Of a stretch of DNA of 64,000 nt, positions 8,013 to 16,663 are shown piece by piece; position 1 is the stretch's first letter, and each line of letters begins with the position of its first letter. The position numbers and the translations under genes were made by a program. This DNA comes from Fen-999 sp044220545. Its GTDB lineage: Bacteria > Pseudomonadota > Gammaproteobacteria > Burkholderiales > Rhodocyclaceae. Under the pieces are notes generated by a model. The model worked only from the letters and a program-made list of their open reading frames with translations. It made no database searches and was not told the origin of the DNA. Where the stretch lies: assembly GCA_044220545.1 (NCBI GenBank), contig JBGAQX010000011.1, forward strand, positions 1-64,000, read 5' to 3'.

Positions 8013-9188
8013 ATGGTTGAGCTAATTGAGCGCCATATCGAGTCGGAGTTGGTTGCCGCCCTGGACCGGTTTCCCGTCGTCGCCCTGACCGGACCGCGCC
8101 AGGTGGGCAAGACGACCCTGGCGAAGAAGATCGCCGCCGCTCGGCCGGGCGCCACCTATCTGGATCTCGAACGCCCGTCGGATTTCGCCCGCATCGCCGA
8201 CGCCGAACTTTACCTGGCCCAGCGCAGCGACCAGTTGGTGATCCTCGATGAGGTTCAGTTGGCGGAGAACCTCTTCCCTCTGCTGCGCTCCCTGGTCGAC
8301 GAGCAGCGCCGCCCGGGCCGCTTTCTGCTGCTCGGATCCGCCTCGCCGACGCTGATCAACCGATCGGCGGAATCGCTGGCCGGCCGCATCCGCTATCTGG
8401 AAATGACGCCGCTGACCATCGGCGAAGTGGCCGCGACACCGGCGACAGTGCGCCGGCTCTGGCTGCGCGGCGGTTTCCCCGACAGCTTTCTGGCGCCGGA
8501 CGAGGCGGTTTCCTTCGAATGGCGGCAGGCCTTCGTCCGTACCTATCTGGAACGCGACATTCCCGGTCTCGGCTTCCGCCTGCCCCCGCAGGCGCTGCGG
8601 CGCTTTTGGCAGATGCTGGCCCATTGGCACGGGCAACTCTGGAACGGCAGCGCGCTGGCGCAGAGCCTCGGCGTCTCGACGCAAACCAGTCATCGCTATC
8701 TCGATATCCTCTGCGATTCCTTCATCGCCCGACGCCTGACGCCCCACGTCGCCAATCTCGGCAAGCGGCTGGTCAAGGCGCCGAGGGTCTACCTGCGCGA
8801 CAGCGGCATCCTGCATGCGTTGCTCAACATCGCCGACTTCGACGGACTCGAAGGCAACCCGGCCCTCGGCGCCTCCTGGGAGGGCTTCATGATCGAACAG
8901 GTGCTGGCCGCCCTGGCGCCCGCCGAATTCACCTTCTTTCGCACCGCCGCCGGCGCGGAACTCGATCTGGTGCTGAAACTGCCGGGCCGCGCCCGCCTGG
9001 TGGCGGTGGAGGTGAAGTATGCTTCGGCGCCCAAGCCAACCAAGGGTTTCTGGCATGCGCTGGACGACCTCGACATCGAGCGGGCGATCATCGTCTATCC
9101 CGGCGAGGAGTCCTATCCCATCGAGAACCGGGTAACCGTCTGGCCCGCGCACCGCGTGCCGGAACTGGCTGCCTTCCTGGCGAACTGA
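8013..9188 (+). CDS. AAA ATPase of the DUF4143 family
   Basis: This is a 391-residue protein. Walker A is GPRQVGKT (residues 27-34) and Walker B is VILDEVQ near 74-80. A DUF4143-type domain follows, then a C-terminal restriction-like fold region with an E-x-K element (LVAVEVKYA). These proteins are widespread, patchily distributed and of unknown function. It sits 38 bp after asnB in an AT-richer gap and 6 bp before the acyltransferase, so it is embedded in a glycan operon without an obvious metabolic role. No Shine-Dalgarno sequence is visible before ATG 8013. Insertion of a mobile accessory gene into the operon is an inference. Confidence 0.85.
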   Translation: MVELIERHIESELVAALDRFPVVALTGPRQVGKTTLAKKIAAARPGATYLDLERPSDFARIADAELYLAQRSDQLVILDEVQLAENLFPLLRSLVDEQRRPGRFLLLGSASPTLINRSAESLAGRIRYLEMTPLTIGEVAATPATVRRLWLRGGFPDSFLAPDEAVSFEWRQAFVRTYLERDIPGLGFRLPPQALRRFWQMLAHWHGQLWNGSALAQSLGVSTQTSHRYLDILCDSFIARRLTPHVANLGKRLVKAPRVYLRDSGILHALLNIADFDGLEGNPALGASWEGFMIEQVLAALAPAEFTFFRTAAGAELDLVLKLPGRARLVAVEVKYASAPKPTKGFWHALDDLDIERAIIVYPGEESYPIENRVTVWPAHRVPELAAFLAN

Positions 9189-9194
9189 CAACCC

Positions 9195-9758
9195 ATGCGC
9201 TTCCTCAAGACCCTGATCTTTTCCCTGCGCGCCCGTCTGGCCAATGGCAGCCGGGTGTCGGCGGGCGCCTACCTCAAGGGCCACGACAACATCCGCCTCG
9301 GCGCCCGGTGCAAGATCCACGACGCCGCGTCGCTCGACGCCGCGCGCGGCCCGGGCATCGACCTGGGCGAGCAGGTGACCATCAACCGCTACGCCTATCT
9401 TCAGGGCGACAAGGGCGGCATCCGGCTCGGCAATCGCGTCGAGATCAACAATTTCTCCATCGTGAACGGCACCGGCGGCGTCGATATCGGCGACGACACC
9501 CTGATCGGCCCCGGCGTGCGCATCATTTCCTACCAGCACCGGCACGCCGCCGGCGCGACCATCCGCTCCCAGCCGACGGTGGCCGCGCCCATCCATATCG
9601 GTAGCGACGTCTGGATCGGCGCCAACGCGGTGATCCTGGCCGGCATCCGCGTTGGCGACGGCGCGGTGGTCGGTGCCGGCGCCGTGGTCACCCACGACGT
9701 GGCCGCGAACGCCATCGTCGGCGGCGTGCCGGCGCGCATCCTGAGGACGAGGCAATGA
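9195..9758 (+). CDS. Hexapeptide-repeat acyltransferase (WcaF/maltose acetyltransferase-like)
   Basis: This is a 187-residue left-handed beta-helix protein. Imperfect hexapeptides such as IDLGEQ, IRLGNR, VDIGDD and IHIGSD run through residues about 40-170, ending with VVGAGAVVTHDVAANAIVGGVPA, the typical end of this family. The substrate is likely a nucleotide sugar or a lipid-linked glycan, with acetyl-CoA as donor. It is six bases downstream of the ATPase gene, and its stop overlaps the methyltransferase start (ATGA). Role in decorating the surface polysaccharide made by this operon is inferred from context. Confidence 0.88.
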   Translation: MRFLKTLIFSLRARLANGSRVSAGAYLKGHDNIRLGARCKIHDAASLDAARGPGIDLGEQVTINRYAYLQGDKGGIRLGNRVEINNFSIVNGTGGVDIGDDTLIGPGVRIISYQHRHAAGATIRSQPTVAAPIHIGSDVWIGANAVILAGIRVGDGAVVGAGAVVTHDVAANAIVGGVPARILRTRQ

Positions 9759-10744
9759 CCGAACACGCCGCGCCGCCCGCCCGCTGTCGCATCTGCGGCG
9801 CCGACAGCGGTCACCATCATTTTCTCGCCCGCGAAATGTATTTCGGCAGCCGCGAGCAGTTCGACTATTTCGAGTGCGGCCACTGCGGCACCGTCCAGAT
9901 CCGCGCCATTCCGGCCGACCTGGGCCGGCACTATCCGCCGGATTACTACTCGTTCGCCGGTGGCGCCGGCAAGCCGGCCTCGGCGCTCCAAATCGCCCTG
10001 CGCGGTCGGCGCAGTGACGCCTGGCTGGGCGCCGGCGGTGCGTTCGGCCGCCTGCTGGCGCGGCTATCGAAGAAGCGGCCGGCCTATTTCGGCTGGCTGG
10101 CGGGCATGGGTCTGACGACCGATTCGCGCATCGTCGACGTCGGTTGCGGTGGCGGCGAACTGCTGCTGAAGATGCGCCGCGACGGCTTCCGGCACCTGTC
10201 CGGCCTCGATCCGTTTGTCGCCGCAACCATCGACCATCCGGGCGGCGTGACCATCCACAAGCGGGGTCTGGCCGAGGACAGCGGCCGCTACGACCTGATC
10301 ATGCTGCACCACTCCTTCGAGCACATGCCCGACCCGGTGGCGACCATGGCCGAGATCGCCCGCCACCTGGCGCCGGCCGGCCGCGCCCTGATCCGCCTGC
10401 CGGTCGCCGGCGGCCATGCCTGGCGCACCTACCGCGAAAACTGGTATGCGCTCGACGCGCCGCGCCATCTGGTCATCCCCAGCCTGCGCGCCATGGGCCT
10501 GCTGGCGGCGACCGCCGGCCTGGAAGTCGAGCGCCATTTCTTCGACTCCGACACCGGCCAGTTTCTCGCCAGCGAGGCCTACCAGCGGGGCATACCGCTG
10601 ATCGAGCAGATGCGCTCGCCGCTACCGGCGCGCGGCGAGGCGGAGATGGCCCGCCTGCGGAGCCTGGCCGACGAGCTGAACCGCAAGGACGACGGCGACA
10701 GCGGCGGCTTCGTGCTCAGGCGGCGGACGACCGAACAAACATGA
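9755..10744 (+). CDS. SAM-dependent methyltransferase with N-terminal zinc-ribbon
   Basis: This is a 329-residue protein. The N-terminus has two cysteine pairs (CRIC at 11-14 and CGHC further on) suited to binding zinc. The class I Rossmann motif I is VDVGCGGGE near residue 128, followed by LIMLHHSFEHMPDP, the usual motif around the acceptor site in glycan-cluster methyltransferases. Such proteins are commonly annotated as class I SAM methyltransferases acting on sugars or glycan ends. It is coupled to the gene before and after by ATGA overlaps. The acceptor cannot be told from sequence. Confidence 0.88.
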   Translation: MTEHAAPPARCRICGADSGHHHFLAREMYFGSREQFDYFECGHCGTVQIRAIPADLGRHYPPDYYSFAGGAGKPASALQIALRGRRSDAWLGAGGAFGRLLARLSKKRPAYFGWLAGMGLTTDSRIVDVGCGGGELLLKMRRDGFRHLSGLDPFVAATIDHPGGVTIHKRGLAEDSGRYDLIMLHHSFEHMPDPVATMAEIARHLAPAGRALIRLPVAGGHAWRTYRENWYALDAPRHLVIPSLRAMGLLAATAGLEVERHFFDSDTGQFLASEAYQRGIPLIEQMRSPLPARGEAEMARLRSLADELNRKDDGDSGGFVLRRRTTEQT

Positions 10745-11544
10745 GGGACTTTCTGGTGTTAGTCCGCGCCGGGCCGAACTCGCTGCACCGGCGCCTGCTG
10801 GCCGAAGACCCGCAACGCAACTGGGACTGCTGCGTCAGTTGGTACTGCCCGCCGCCCGAAGAGAGCGGCGCCGAGTTCTACCTTGCCGAGGGCGACAACA
10901 AGTTCGAGGCCTTCGACCTCTTCTTCGAACGGACACGCGACTCGCATCCTTACCGCTACTACCTGGTGGTCGACGATGACATCGAGTTCGCCGCCGGCGA
11001 TGTCTCGCGCTTCCTGGCGCTGTGCGCAGCCCACGACTGTTTTCTCGCCCAGCCGGCCCTGCGCTGGGGCACCAACGCCAATCACGACGTGACGCTCTGG
11101 AACCCGCTCTGCCGCGTCCGCCGGACCAGCTTCATCGAGGTCATGGCGCCCTGCTTCGCGCGCGCGGCGGTCGAGGAGCTGCGGTCCACTTTCCGGCTGG
11201 CGCGCAGCACCTGGGGCATCGACTACGCCTGGGCTTCTCAGTTGCGCGGCCAAGGGCGCATCGCGGTGGTCGATGCCGTGCGCGTCGCCCACACCAAGCC
11301 GGTGGACATGGGCGGCGGCGCTTTCTACCGCAAGCTGCTCGCCCAGGGCATCGACGCGCAGAAGGAATACGGTGAGATCAAGAGGCGCTTTCCCGCCTTC
11401 GGGCCGCTGCGCACCCAGGCGGGTGGCCACGTGCTGGCGGCCGGGTTCTGGCTGCCGGGCTGGCTGAGCCTGCCCTTCATCCGCCTGCTGGAAGGCGTCA
11501 AGAAGCGAGTCCATCGCCGCCTGCGCCGGGGGGTGGCGGCGTGA
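10741..11544 (+). CDS. DUF707-like protein, probable glycosyltransferase
   Basis: This is a 267-residue protein starting at ATG 10741, which overlaps the methyltransferase stop. A long open frame extends upstream but is only the shadow of the previous gene. It has a DDD motif (VVDDDIEF) typical of metal-binding in GT-A glycosyltransferases, and a WGIDYAW segment. My best match is the DUF707 group, recognised by LVxRAGxxSLH at the start and the DDDI region. C-terminal basic and aromatic residues may contact membrane. It lies between a methyltransferase and a GT2 enzyme. A role in adding a sugar to the surface glycan is inference. Confidence 0.7.
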   Translation: MRDFLVLVRAGPNSLHRRLLAEDPQRNWDCCVSWYCPPPEESGAEFYLAEGDNKFEAFDLFFERTRDSHPYRYYLVVDDDIEFAAGDVSRFLALCAAHDCFLAQPALRWGTNANHDVTLWNPLCRVRRTSFIEVMAPCFARAAVEELRSTFRLARSTWGIDYAWASQLRGQGRIAVVDAVRVAHTKPVDMGGGAFYRKLLAQGIDAQKEYGEIKRRFPAFGPLRTQAGGHVLAAGFWLPGWLSLPFIRLLEGVKKRVHRRLRRGVAA

Positions 11545-12494
11545 GCACACTCAGTATCGTCATGCCGGTCTACAACGTCGCCGCGTATCTGCCGGCCTGC
11601 CTGGCGAGCCTGGCGGCCATGACGCCGGCGGCCGATCAAATCGTCGCCGTCGACGACGGTTCCACCGATGCTTGCCCGGCCATCCTGGCCGACTGGCAGT
11701 CCCGCCTGCCGCAAATGCGGATCATCCGGCAGGGGAACGGCGGCCTCTCGGCGGCGCGCAATACCGGCCTGCGCCACGCCACCGGCAAGTGGCTGGCCTT
11801 TGTCGATTCGGACGACATGGTCTTCCCCGAGGCCCACGGGCGCGTGCTGGCCATGGCCGAAGCCGACGACCTGGACATGGCGGCGATGAACGCCGACTAC
11901 CATTTCGAGGGTCGCGAAGCCGACTACCCGATCTACCGCGACGTGCCGGCGTCGCCGGTCATGACCGGCGCGGATTGGCTCAAGGAGCGGCTCGGCGCGG
12001 GCCGTTTCCTGCACATGGTCTGGATGCACCTCTATCGCCGGGAGTTCATCGAGGCGCACAACTTCCGTTTCATCCCCGGGCTGATCCACGAGGATGTGGT
12101 CTGGACGACCGAGGCGCTGCTGGCGGCCGGACGCATGCGCTACGACCCGCGGCCCGGCTACCGCTACCGGATTCCGGTGCGCCACTTCTCGCCCGAACAG
12201 AAGGCCAGACGACTGGCCGCCATCATCGCCAGCAGCATCTACAACACCCGCGCGCTCGATGCCCTGGCCACCATGGTCGATGACGGCGAGCTGCGCCGGC
12301 TGATGCGCTATGACCTGGTGGACAAGGGCTTTTCGGTGTTTCACAAGATCGAGCAACTGCCGCCGGCCGAGCGTCGCCGGCACCATGCCGCCCTGCGCGA
12401 TGTCGGCTACTTCGGCCTGCTCTGGCGCAACGCCAGCGGCGCGCGCCAGGTTCGCCGCATCGTCCGCAACTGGTTCAAGAGCGCGCTGCGATGA
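11541..12494 (+). CDS. Glycosyltransferase family 2
   Basis: This is a 317-residue protein from GTG 11541 (GTGA overlap). The GT-A fold is clear: IVMPVYNVAAYLPACL at the N-terminus, VDDGSTDA, GGLSAARNTGL and the DSDD metal-binding motif (FVDSDDMV) at about residues 89-96. A C-terminal helical region of about 100 residues follows. Inverting transfer from a nucleotide sugar to a lipid-linked acceptor at the inner membrane is typical. The start of the ligase gene overlaps its stop (ATGA). Confidence 0.92.
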   Translation: MSTLSIVMPVYNVAAYLPACLASLAAMTPAADQIVAVDDGSTDACPAILADWQSRLPQMRIIRQGNGGLSAARNTGLRHATGKWLAFVDSDDMVFPEAHGRVLAMAEADDLDMAAMNADYHFEGREADYPIYRDVPASPVMTGADWLKERLGAGRFLHMVWMHLYRREFIEAHNFRFIPGLIHEDVVWTTEALLAAGRMRYDPRPGYRYRIPVRHFSPEQKARRLAAIIASSIYNTRALDALATMVDDGELRRLMRYDLVDKGFSVFHKIEQLPPAERRRHHAALRDVGYFGLLWRNASGARQVRRIVRNWFKSALR

Positions 12495-13840
12495 ACGGCG
12501 CGCACCGGTTCGACGGGAGCGCCCTGCTCGGCGCCTTCTGGCTGGCGGGCCTGATGGCCATCCATCCGCTGCCCCATACCGGGGCCCTGCGCAGCCTGCT
12601 GATCCTGATTGCCCTCGTCCATATCGGCGTGCTGTTCTGGCGCCGGCCCATACCCGCGTTGCCGAAGCCGGGCATCGAGGGTGGCCTGGTGGTGCTGCTG
12701 ACCGGCTGGTTGATCGTCCAGGCGGCGCTATTTGCCCGTAGTCCGGCCATAGTCGCCCTGGCCGACCTGGGGCGCGAGTGGGGCAAGCTGCTGGGCATGG
12801 CGGCGGTCGGCATTTGCTTGGCGGCCTTCATCGCTGGCGGGCGGCCGCAAGGTCGCGACGAAGGTCGATTGGCGACCGGCCTGTTCCTCGGCTTTTTTGT
12901 CCATGTCCCGCTGACGCTCGCTTACCACGGCTGGCAGTGGTGGCGAACCGGTCAGTTGCCCGTGGGCGAAAGCCTGCTGGGCAACTATGGCTACGTCTCG
13001 CTGCTGGTCAATGCCGCCCTGGTCTTCCTGCTCGCCGATACCGCCGGCCGGTTCTGCTGGCGGAATCGCCTGCTGCCCATGTCGAATACCGGCGTTGCCC
13101 TAGCCATTGCCGCCACCCTGGCGGCCAACGCGCTGCTGACCTCCAAGGCCGGCCTGATCATGACGCACCTGCTGGCCTGGGCGTTCCTGGCCGCCGTGCT
13201 GCGCCAGGGCACGCGCCACCGGTTGGCTGTCGTGCTGGCGGTGATGGTCGGCCTGGGTCTGGCCACCCTGGCCAGCGTCATGGCGGAGAACCGCTGGGCG
13301 GGCGCGGTCGGCGCGATCGCCTCGGGCGTGGCGACGGCGGAAACCCCCGCATCGCCCGCTCTGGCCACGGCGCCGATCCCGACCATCCAGTCACCCATCC
13401 AGCGCATCGACGGCAAGGACCCGTCGTTCTATTTCCGCAGCTCCTGGGCCAGCATGGGCTTGCAGGGCATTGCCCGACATCCGCTCGGCATCGGCTACGG
13501 CGCCGACGCGTTCGGTCGCTATCTGGCCGCGCAATACGGCGTAACCGGTTTTGTCAGCAGCCACAACGGCTGGATCGATTTCACCCTGGCCAACGGCATT
13601 CCCGCGCTGCTGCTGTTGCTTGCCCTGGCCGGGGCCCTGATGTGGCGCGGCTGGCTGGCCTTTCGCGCCGGCAACGCCATCGGCCTGGCCTTGAGCCTCG
13701 CCACCCTCAACTACGTGGGGCGCTGCGCCATGGATGGCTACCTGACCGGTTCGCGGCTGACCGGCTTCGCCCTGATGGCCGGGGTCCTGTGGGGATTGTC
13801 GGCATCGCCGCGTTCGCGCCATGGTGCTGACCCAGCTTAA
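12491..13840 (+). CDS. O-antigen ligase (WaaL-like) / polymerase membrane protein
   Basis: This is a 449-residue polytopic protein with about ten to twelve hydrophobic segments. A large periplasmic loop lies at about 285-360, ending with SSHNGWIDFTLANGIPALLLLL, the O-antigen ligase signature with the conserved His-Asn pair. WaaL proteins transfer undecaprenyl-linked polysaccharide to lipid A-core in the periplasm; related Wzy polymerases share the fold, so ligase versus polymerase is not settled. Its end overlaps the next gene by 20 bases in another frame. Confidence 0.85.
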   Translation: MNGAHRFDGSALLGAFWLAGLMAIHPLPHTGALRSLLILIALVHIGVLFWRRPIPALPKPGIEGGLVVLLTGWLIVQAALFARSPAIVALADLGREWGKLLGMAAVGICLAAFIAGGRPQGRDEGRLATGLFLGFFVHVPLTLAYHGWQWWRTGQLPVGESLLGNYGYVSLLVNAALVFLLADTAGRFCWRNRLLPMSNTGVALAIAATLAANALLTSKAGLIMTHLLAWAFLAAVLRQGTRHRLAVVLAVMVGLGLATLASVMAENRWAGAVGAIASGVATAETPASPALATAPIPTIQSPIQRIDGKDPSFYFRSSWASMGLQGIARHPLGIGYGADAFGRYLAAQYGVTGFVSSHNGWIDFTLANGIPALLLLLALAGALMWRGWLAFRAGNAIGLALSLATLNYVGRCAMDGYLTGSRLTGFALMAGVLWGLSASPRSRHGADPA

Positions 13841-14951
13841 CCTGCAACCCTACTTCGGCGGCGGTGAGGTCTACACCGCCTTCCTTTGTCGCGCGCTGTC
13901 GAAGCTCGGCGTGCCGACCCGGCTCATCGCCCACCCGCGCGCCGACTTCTGGCCAGGACTGGACCTACCCGCTGATACGGAAATTGTGCGCGCCGCCGAT
14001 ACCGCCGAGGCCATCGGCTTGTTGCCAACATCTCCCGGATGGCTGCTGAGCCATGGCCCGCTGCCGCAAGCGGCGATCGCCGCCGCCAAGGGCAAGGGCT
14101 GGCTGGTCACGGCCGTCGCGCATATGCCTGTCCAGGGCCGCGACCCCTCCGCCTTTGCCCGCCATGACCGCGTCTTCGCCGTTTCCGGCTGGGTGCTCGA
14201 TGGGCTGCTGGCGGCCGGACTGCCGGCCTGGCAGGAGCCGCTCTACGGCGTCGCCCATCTTAAGCGGGCCAGCGGTGGCGCCATTCGCCGCGCCAGCCGC
14301 TACGACTGGGACCGGCGCAAGTTCCGCGACCGGCTGCTCTCCTGGCTGGAGCCGCTCGTCGAGTCCTGGCGGCCACGGCCGCCTTACCGCAAGCGGCCCG
14401 GCCTGACGCTCGGCATCGTCTCGCGGCTGACGCCGATCAAGCAATTCCCCAGGCTCTTCGAATGCTTGGCGCCGGTGCTGGCGCGGCAGCCGGACGTCAA
14501 TCTGGAGATCTTCGGCAGCGGCGGCTACGCTTCGGTGCGCGACCTGTCGCGGGCGCTGGCGCCGCTGGGCGGTCGGGCGCGCTTCTGGGGGCACCAGGGC
14601 GATGTGGCCGCCATCTATGCCGGCATAGACTATCTTCTCACCGGTCTGCCGGAAAAGGAGGCGCTGGGCCTCAACATCATCGAGGCGCAGGCCTGCGGCA
14701 CGCCGGTGCTGGCGCCGGCCGCGCCGCCCTTTACTGAAACGGTGCTGGACGGCGTGACCGGCTTCCTCTACCGTGACCCGCGCGAGGACGGCGGGGCGGA
14801 TTTCGCCACGCTGCTGGCGCGCCTGCGGGCCCTGCCGAACCGGCCTGATCCACGCCTGGCCAAGGCCCACCTGGCCCGCTTTTCCCTCGATGCCTTCGCG
14901 GCCCGGCTCGAGCCGGTGGTTACCTGGGCGGCCCAGGAGCTCGACCGATGA
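13821..14951 (+). CDS. Glycosyltransferase family 4 (GT-B)
   Basis: This is a 376-residue protein. The N-terminal domain begins with LTQLNLQPYFGGGEVYTAFL, where GGGE matches the nucleotide-sugar binding loop of GT4 enzymes. The C-terminal domain has GIVSRLTPIKQFPRL and the E-x7-E motif (EKEALGLNIIEAQACGTPVL). Retaining sugar transfer to a lipid-linked or core acceptor on the cytoplasmic side is expected. It overlaps the ligase gene and the GT9 gene (ATGA), so all are one transcription unit. Confidence 0.9.
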   Translation: MVLTQLNLQPYFGGGEVYTAFLCRALSKLGVPTRLIAHPRADFWPGLDLPADTEIVRAADTAEAIGLLPTSPGWLLSHGPLPQAAIAAAKGKGWLVTAVAHMPVQGRDPSAFARHDRVFAVSGWVLDGLLAAGLPAWQEPLYGVAHLKRASGGAIRRASRYDWDRRKFRDRLLSWLEPLVESWRPRPPYRKRPGLTLGIVSRLTPIKQFPRLFECLAPVLARQPDVNLEIFGSGGYASVRDLSRALAPLGGRARFWGHQGDVAAIYAGIDYLLTGLPEKEALGLNIIEAQACGTPVLAPAAPPFTETVLDGVTGFLYRDPREDGGADFATLLARLRALPNRPDPRLAKAHLARFSLDAFAARLEPVVTWAAQELDR

Positions 14952-15937
14952 GCCAGCCCGTGTCGCCCCGGCGCATTCTCGTCATCCGCCGCGACAACAT
15001 CGGCGATCTTCTGTGTACCACGCCGCTGCTTTCGGCGTTGCGCCGCCGCTTTCCCGAGGCCTGGATCGGCGCCCTGGTCAATTCCTACACAGCGCCGGTG
15101 CTGGCCGGCAACCCCGATGTCGACGAGGTGTTCGTCTATGAAAAGGGCAAGCATGCTGATTCGCTGGCCGGGCGGGTCACGGCGCTTGGCCAGCGCGTCG
15201 CCCTGATCGCCCGCCTGCGCCGGCAACGCATAGACGTGGCCCTGCTGCCGGCGGCGGGCAATCAGCGCAGCGCGGAACGTTTTGCCCGCCTCTCCGGCGC
15301 GCACCAAATCGTGCGTGCCGACGACCAGGCGGCCGCCGGCCCGCACGAGGTGGAGATGGCCTTCCGTTGCGCCGCCCCGCTCGGCATCGACGAGCCGCCC
15401 GCCGCCATGACGCTGGTCGCCGACCCGGCCGCGCGCGCCGCCCTGCGCGACCCGCCACCGCCGGGCGCCGGGCCCTTGATCGGCCTGCACATCAGCGCCC
15501 GCAAGCCGGCGCAACGCTGGCCCATCGAGCGCTATGCCGAACTGGCGCGGCAGCTCCACGCCGCCCGCGCCGCGCGCTTCCTGTTGTTCTGGGCGCCGGG
15601 CTCGGCGGACGACCCGCGCCATCCGGGCGACGACGGCAAGGCCGCCGACCTCCTGGCGCGACTGGCCGGCCTGCCCGTCACCGCCATGCCCAGCCACCAG
15701 CTTGGCGAACTCGTGGCGGGCCTGTCGCTGTGCGACCAGGTCATCTGCAGCGACGGCGGCGCCATGCACATCGCCGCCGCCCTGGGCAAACCCATCGTCT
15801 GCTTCTTCGGCAACTCGGGCGCCGACCGCTGGCACCCTTGGGGCGTGCCCTACCGCCTGCTCCAGCCGGCCAGCCTGGACGTAGCCGACGTCAGCGTCGC
15901 GGCCGCGCTGGCAGCGTACGGGGATCTGGTCCCGTAG
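14948..15937 (+). CDS. Glycosyltransferase family 9 (heptosyltransferase-like)
   Basis: This is a 329-residue GT-B protein. It starts with ILVIRRDNIGDLLCTTPLLSALRRRFP, the hallmark of the ADP-heptose:LPS heptosyltransferase family. The C-terminal domain has CSDGGAMHIAAALGKPIVCFFG, the donor-binding motif. It probably adds heptose or a related sugar to the LPS core and is the last gene of the glycan operon. The stop lies in a tiny tandem repeat: an 11-base unit TGGTCCCGTAG occurs at 15927-15937 and again at 15942-15952, including the stop codon. Confidence 0.9.
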   Translation: MSQPVSPRRILVIRRDNIGDLLCTTPLLSALRRRFPEAWIGALVNSYTAPVLAGNPDVDEVFVYEKGKHADSLAGRVTALGQRVALIARLRRQRIDVALLPAAGNQRSAERFARLSGAHQIVRADDQAAAGPHEVEMAFRCAAPLGIDEPPAAMTLVADPAARAALRDPPPPGAGPLIGLHISARKPAQRWPIERYAELARQLHAARAARFLLFWAPGSADDPRHPGDDGKAADLLARLAGLPVTAMPSHQLGELVAGLSLCDQVICSDGGAMHIAAALGKPIVCFFGNSGADRWHPWGVPYRLLQPASLDVADVSVAAALAAYGDLVP

Positions 15938-15958
15938 CGTTTGGTCCCGTAGTGTTCC

Positions 15959-16267
15959 CTAATGGTAGTCATCCTCGCGCTGATGGCGTACGGCGAGCAC
16001 GGTCACGGAGTGGTCGTTGTCGATTTCGAACAAGGCGACATAGCCGGAACCGCCAAACGGAATCACGATCTCGCGCAGGAACGGGTTGCCAGGACCGGCC
16101 TTGCGGTAGCTGAACGGTGACTGGCCGAGACTGCGTAGCGCCTGCCGGATGGCCTCCAGCGCCTTTTCGGCCAGCGACCAATCCGTCTCGTCGCGCGCCA
16201 GGATGAATTGGTAAAGACGGATCAGGTCGGTTTCCGCCTCTTCAGTGAAGCGGACCGTAAAACTCAT
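15959..16267 (-). CDS. RelE/ParE-superfamily toxin
   Basis: This is a 102-residue basic protein with the RelE/ParE fold pattern: SFTVRFTEEAETDLIRLYQFI at the N-terminus, then an ALRSLGQSPFSYRK segment and C-terminal strands YVALFEID and VTVLAVRHQRED. ParE-type toxins block gyrase, RelE types cleave mRNA; this sequence looks ParE-like, with no clear ribosome-dependent catalytic set. It overlaps its antitoxin gene by 4 bases and is convergent with the GT9 gene 21 bases away. Confidence 0.85.
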   Translation of the reverse strand: MSFTVRFTEEAETDLIRLYQFILARDETDWSLAEKALEAIRQALRSLGQSPFSYRKAGPGNPFLREIVIPFGGSGYVALFEIDNDHSVTVLAVRHQREDDYH

Positions 16268-16542
16268 GCGCGGTTCTTCACTGCCGCTTTTGCCTCCGCA
16301 AGCATGTTGCCGAGCCGATCAACGACTGCGTCGGCATCGACATATCGCCCGGTTTGCCGGGCCCGGTCTCTGCCAAGCAGGCCACGGGCGAGGAATTCGC
16401 CTTGCAGACGCCGCCGCTCGAGGCCGTCGCGAAGCGCCTGTTCGACGAAACTAGACAGGCTTTCGCCTTCCTCAAGGAGTTCCTCGACCGCCCGGCGCAG
16501 TTCGGGTTCGACGCGCAAAGACGGGATGGTGGCGGTCTTCAT
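16264..16542 (-). CDS. Antitoxin, YlcI/YnfO-like ribbon-helix-helix protein
   Basis: This is a 92-residue protein. The start is the ATG at 16542 (MKTATIPSLRVEPELR), with GGAGAG about 8 bases upstream; the frame stays open further upstream, but no better start is seen. The N-terminal strand and two helices (LRRAVEELLEEGESLSSFVEQALR) fit a ribbon-helix-helix DNA-binding dimer. The tail (TGRYVDADAVVDRLGNML) would wrap the toxin. It precedes the ParE-like gene with a 4-base overlap. Autoregulation through the palindrome just upstream is likely. Confidence 0.8.
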   Translation of the reverse strand: MKTATIPSLRVEPELRRAVEELLEEGESLSSFVEQALRDGLERRRLQGEFLARGLLGRDRARQTGRYVDADAVVDRLGNMLAEAKAAVKNRA

Positions 16543-16557
16543 AGGGGCTCTCCGGGT

Positions 16558-16571
16558 ATCGCAATTGCGAT
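16558..16571. promoter_or_regulatory. 14-bp perfect palindrome upstream of the toxin-antitoxin pair
   Basis: ATCGCAATTGCGAT reads identically on both strands and ends 15 bases before the antitoxin ATG. This is the expected position for an operator bound by the ribbon-helix-helix antitoxin. Its binding is inferred. Confidence 0.5.
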
Positions 16572-16663
16572 GCATTTTGCGGCATGCGGCCAGGCAACGC
16601 AAGGGCGCATGACCACATCGGCCGGTTGGCGAGGGCCTTGATTCTCGAAACAGGAGAACGCCG

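Noticed and set aside
15927..15952. Repeat TGGTCCCGTAG twice at the GT9 stop.
   Set aside because: Two copies with 15-base period are likely local slippage with no effect on the protein.
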